A stretch of 64,000 nt of DNA from the NCBI GenBank assembly GCA_052173655.1, contig JBQMYD010000001.1, positions 248,001 through 312,000 on the forward strand, given 5' to 3'. The notes beneath the pieces are model-generated. The model did not search any database. It worked only from the letters and a program-made list of their open reading frames with translations, and was not told where the DNA came from. The translations under genes and the position numbers were made by a program. The DNA comes from RGIG9060 sp052173655 (GTDB taxonomy: Bacteria > Spirochaetota > Spirochaetia > Treponematales > Treponemataceae). This document shows, in pieces, positions 61,894 to 64,000 of this stretch; within the stretch, counting starts at the first letter, position 1; every line of letters begins with the position of its first letter.

Positions 61894-63088
61894 AATTTTT
61901 ATCGATTTTTTCAAGAATTTCTACAAGGTATTTGTTAAAAAAAAGCATTTGTTCTTTTGTGAAACTAAAATATCCGTCATTTTCTTTTATTTTGTTATCA
62001 GGTAAAAAGTCAACGATATTTTTTCCAAATCTTAGATAAAAATCTTGAGCACAAATACCTTTTTTTGTTCTAAAACCTGTCATTAAAGTTTCAAAAAGCA
62101 CTGTTTTTTCATCCAAAAATTCAATATTGAACGGCACATCCTTATTTTTTACCTTAAAACTTAAATCATTTTCGACTGTTGAATTTTGCCAAAATGAACA
62201 ATACTTATCTATATCAGAAGAATTTTCCGTTCGTATACCAGTCTTTCCGTTTTGATCGTAAACGGTTTGCACTGCAGCACTTCCTGCCCCAAGATAATCA
62301 AGAGCATCCCAATATCTGTAATTATGCTGACTTTCAAAGCCGGGCAAACAAAAATTTGATATTTCATATTCAATGAAGCCGTTATCAGTCAAAAAATTTG
62401 CAGCATCAATCCAAATTTTATTATTTTTTTCTTCATCAAATTTTAAAGTTTTATTCTTTATAGATTTATACAAGCCTGTATTTTCTTCCAAGGTAAGCGA
62501 ATAAAGAGAAATATGATTAAATCCCATATCAATAACTGTTTTTAAATCCAAAATTAAATTTGATTTTGAGTAATACGGCAAGCCTGCTATAAAATCAAGT
62601 GAAATTCGTAAATCGCCCCTGCTCGTGTCGTTAATTTTTTTTAAAATTTTTAGCGAGTTTCTTGTAATTTTTTCATCGGAACGTCTTTTTATAGTTTTTA
62701 AAACCTTCTCATTAAGACTTTGAATTCCAACAGAAAATCTGTTAATTCCTATTTCATGCAATTTGTGTAAAAAATCTTCGCTAACATCGTCGCAATTTAA
62801 TTCAAAATTTACTTCAGAATTTTTTGAAATGCATTTTTTTAAAACTGAAAAAATCCTGTTAACCTGTTCTGCTGTTAAAAGACTTGGAGTTCCTCCCCCA
62901 AAATAAACCGAAGAAAATTCTCTTACTTTGTACTCTTTTATTTTCCATGAAATTTCATTAACCAAAGCATTAATATAACTTTCAGGAACTATTTTTTTTT
63001 CTATCGGAATCGAAAAAAAATCGCAATATGTACACTTTGAAAAACAATAAGGAATGTGAATATACAGCGAACAGTTTTTTGAAAACAA
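61883..63088 (-). CDS. hemW: HemW-type radical SAM protein
   Basis: The 401 residues begin YIHIPYCFSKCTYCDFF with the CxxxCxxC cluster motif of radical SAM enzymes, then SSVYFGGGTPSLL, FSVGIQSLNEKVL and LDFIAGLPYYSKSNL, the pattern of HemN/HemW. HemW homologues with this Cys spacing act as heme chaperones rather than coproporphyrinogen oxidases. A C-terminal HemN_C domain (FETLMTGFRTKKGI) is present. The TTG start has AAGGT upstream; no ATG is near. It lies 16 bp after lepB in the same transcript. Confidence 0.88.
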   Translation of the reverse strand: MFSKNCSLYIHIPYCFSKCTYCDFFSIPIEKKIVPESYINALVNEISWKIKEYKVREFSSVYFGGGTPSLLTAEQVNRIFSVLKKCISKNSEVNFELNCDDVSEDFLHKLHEIGINRFSVGIQSLNEKVLKTIKRRSDEKITRNSLKILKKINDTSRGDLRISLDFIAGLPYYSKSNLILDLKTVIDMGFNHISLYSLTLEENTGLYKSIKNKTLKFDEEKNNKIWIDAANFLTDNGFIEYEISNFCLPGFESQHNYRYWDALDYLGAGSAAVQTVYDQNGKTGIRTENSSDIDKYCSFWQNSTVENDLSFKVKNKDVPFNIEFLDEKTVLFETLMTGFRTKKGICAQDFYLRFGKNIVDFLPDNKIKENDGYFSFTKEQMLFFNKYLVEILEKIDKNFTK

Positions 63089-63104
63089 AATTCTACCTTG
63101 AAGA

Positions 63105-63833
63105 TTAAAAAACTTTGACTTTGGTAAACGGAAAATACCGCATTACGACTTTTCCTTCAATTTGCTTGGAATTCATTGCTCCCCAAATCCTGGAATCTAC
63201 TCCCACTACTCTGTTATCTGCCAGAAAAAAATAATCGTTATCTCCCAGTTGTATCTGTTCACAATTTTTAAAAAAATTGAAAACCTTTTTTTCTTCAGAA
63301 TCTTTATCTTCAATCAAGATATCGTAGTCTTTTTTTGAAAGTTCAAATTCCGTTAAAAAATGTTCTGATCCCCTTTCTTTTACATAAAGAGAATAATCTT
63401 TTACATAAACAGTATCTCCCGGAATTGCCACAACACGTCGTATTAAGTGATTTTCCGACATATTCTGAGAATATGTAAAAGGACTTAACTGTTGAAAAGT
63501 AAAAAATTTACAAATTTTATTAATAATCACAAAAAAAAAGTTAGATCTTTTTTTGTACAAAGGAGTTAAGTAAACTAAATCTCCTCTTTGAATAGGAGAA
63601 GAATGTCTAAAAATAGGATTATCAGGTTTTAAAAGAGGACAAACAAAAACTATATTATTTTTATCAAGATTAGGTTCCATAGAGGATGAATTGACAAAAA
63701 TCGGAAATAACAAAAAGGTTACCGACAAAGAGCTCACAAATAAAAATAAAGTAATTAACAGGACTATAAAACTAATTTTTTTGTGAAATTTTTTCTTCAG
63801 CATGTAATCAAAATCATAAATATTTGTCGCCAT
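63105..63833 (-). CDS. lepB: Signal peptidase I (variant box D)
   Basis: The 242 residues have one N-terminal helix (about 22-44), then the nucleophile Ser51 in NSSSMEPN and box E (GDNDYFFLADNR, GVDSRIWGAM), as in type I signal peptidases. Box D reads IRRVVAIPGD, with Arg132-Arg133 where the catalytic Lys and next Arg (KR) are expected; the codons CGA and CGT are clear in the sequence. The enzyme removes signal peptides from exported proteins at the inner membrane. The variant may still be active by another base or may be a lineage feature. It is followed by hemW. Confidence 0.85.
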   Translation of the reverse strand: MATNIYDFDYMLKKKFHKKISFIVLLITLFLFVSSLSVTFLLFPIFVNSSSMEPNLDKNNIVFVCPLLKPDNPIFRHSSPIQRGDLVYLTPLYKKRSNFFFVIINKICKFFTFQQLSPFTYSQNMSENHLIRRVVAIPGDTVYVKDYSLYVKERGSEHFLTEFELSKKDYDILIEDKDSEEKKVFNFFKNCEQIQLGDNDYFFLADNRVVGVDSRIWGAMNSKQIEGKVVMRYFPFTKVKVF

Positions 63834-63841
63834 ACAATATC

Positions 63842-63870
63842 ATTTTACAAAATTAATTTTTCATAGTCAA
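63842..63870 (-). promoter_or_regulatory. lepB promoter, near-leaderless
   Basis: On the minus strand TTGACT (63870-63865), a 17-bp spacer and TAAAAT (63847-63842) are followed eight bases later by the ATG. No ribosome site exists in the gap. Confidence 0.6.
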
Positions 63871-63935
63871 TGTTGTATTTTTTGAGTATCTTTCGTGTGT
63901 AAGTGAAAAGTTTTTATACCAAATTTTTAGACTAC

Positions 63936-63964
63936 TTGAGAGCTTAAAAAAAATGACATATAAT
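63936..63964 (+). promoter_or_regulatory. Promoter of the right-edge gene, near-leaderless
   Basis: TTGAGA (63936-63941), a 17-bp spacer and a perfect TATAAT (63959-63964) lie eight bases before an ATG at 63973. No ribosome site is present. Confidence 0.6.
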
Positions 63965-63972
63965 GTAAGACT

Positions 63973-64000
63973 ATGGGCACTGATGGAATAAAAGTAATAG
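63973..64000 (+). CDS. 5' start of an unidentified gene
   Basis: An ATG after a good promoter opens a frame that reads MGTDGIKVI to the right edge. Nine codons are too few to identify the product. The promoter and orientation support a real start. Confidence 0.35.

Noticed and set aside
1..64000. tRNA, rRNA, CRISPR arrays, insertion sequences or prophage genes
   Set aside because: No tRNA cloverleaf, repeat-spacer pattern, transposase or phage gene was seen on either strand.

Overview
The window most likely comes from a host-associated spirochaete of the Treponema type. The main evidence is a bacterial V-type ATPase operon in the order E, DUF2764-like, A, B, D, I, K, the layout I know from Treponema and Borrelia. 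Pyruvate phosphate dikinase, an AT-rich genome and an outer-membrane/periplasm-rich gene set agree with this. No rRNA, tRNA, CRISPR array or insertion sequence was found, and no stretch of 300 bases lacks a gene or gene remnant. The genus is an inference from gene content and order; no sequence search was possible.

Positions 1-31150 hold a surface-polysaccharide (LPS O-antigen or capsule) locus. It opens with two LicD-type phosphotransferases, an ABC-2 polysaccharide exporter pair and a GtrB-like lipid-linked glycosyltransferase. Next is a tight four-gene cassette: a ThDP carboligase, an HMGL-type aldolase with an extra C-terminal domain, a HAD-IIA phosphatase and an SDR. I cannot assign its product. 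From 10261 to 27560 the DNA becomes very AT-rich and strand-switching. It carries glycosyltransferases (GT14, GT92, GT61, several GT2), acyltransferase-3 genes plus one broken copy, a sugar aminotransferase/ATP-grasp/LysA-like trio, a Wzx flippase and a Wzy/GT-C-like membrane protein. At 27575-31149 rfbA, rfbC, rfbD and rfbB make dTDP-L-rhamnose and supply dTDP-4-keto-6-deoxyglucose to the aminotransferase.

Positions 31217-37741 encode an apparent trans-envelope module: a Wzi-like outer-membrane protein, two FtsX/LolC-type permeases, a LolA-like periplasmic protein and a second outer-membrane barrel. No ATPase lies beside it. At 37735-43009 on the minus strand are a third intact acyltransferase-3, which carries a 9-G tract that looks like a phase-variation switch, then yebC, ispG and a periplasmic repeat protein. 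A NeuB-family synthase runs divergently from yebC.

Positions 43037-64000 are core metabolism: the V-ATPase operon with a clear terminator, galM, a J-domain protein, a lipoprotein alpha-amylase, yicC, murC, ppdK, a DEAH helicase, hemW and lepB. The last 28 bases begin another gene.

The most interesting signals are: (1) the in-frame poly-G tract in an acyltransferase gene; (2) a 12-T tract filling the promoter spacer of the Wzi-like gene; (3) at least five promoters whose -10 box lies only 6-8 nt before the ATG, implying leaderless mRNAs; (4) the ThDP/aldolase/HAD/SDR cassette and the ATP-grasp/LysA-like pair; (5) the permease/LolA/barrel module, with a short acidic motif shared by two of its members; and (6) a signal peptidase with Arg where the catalytic Lys is expected.
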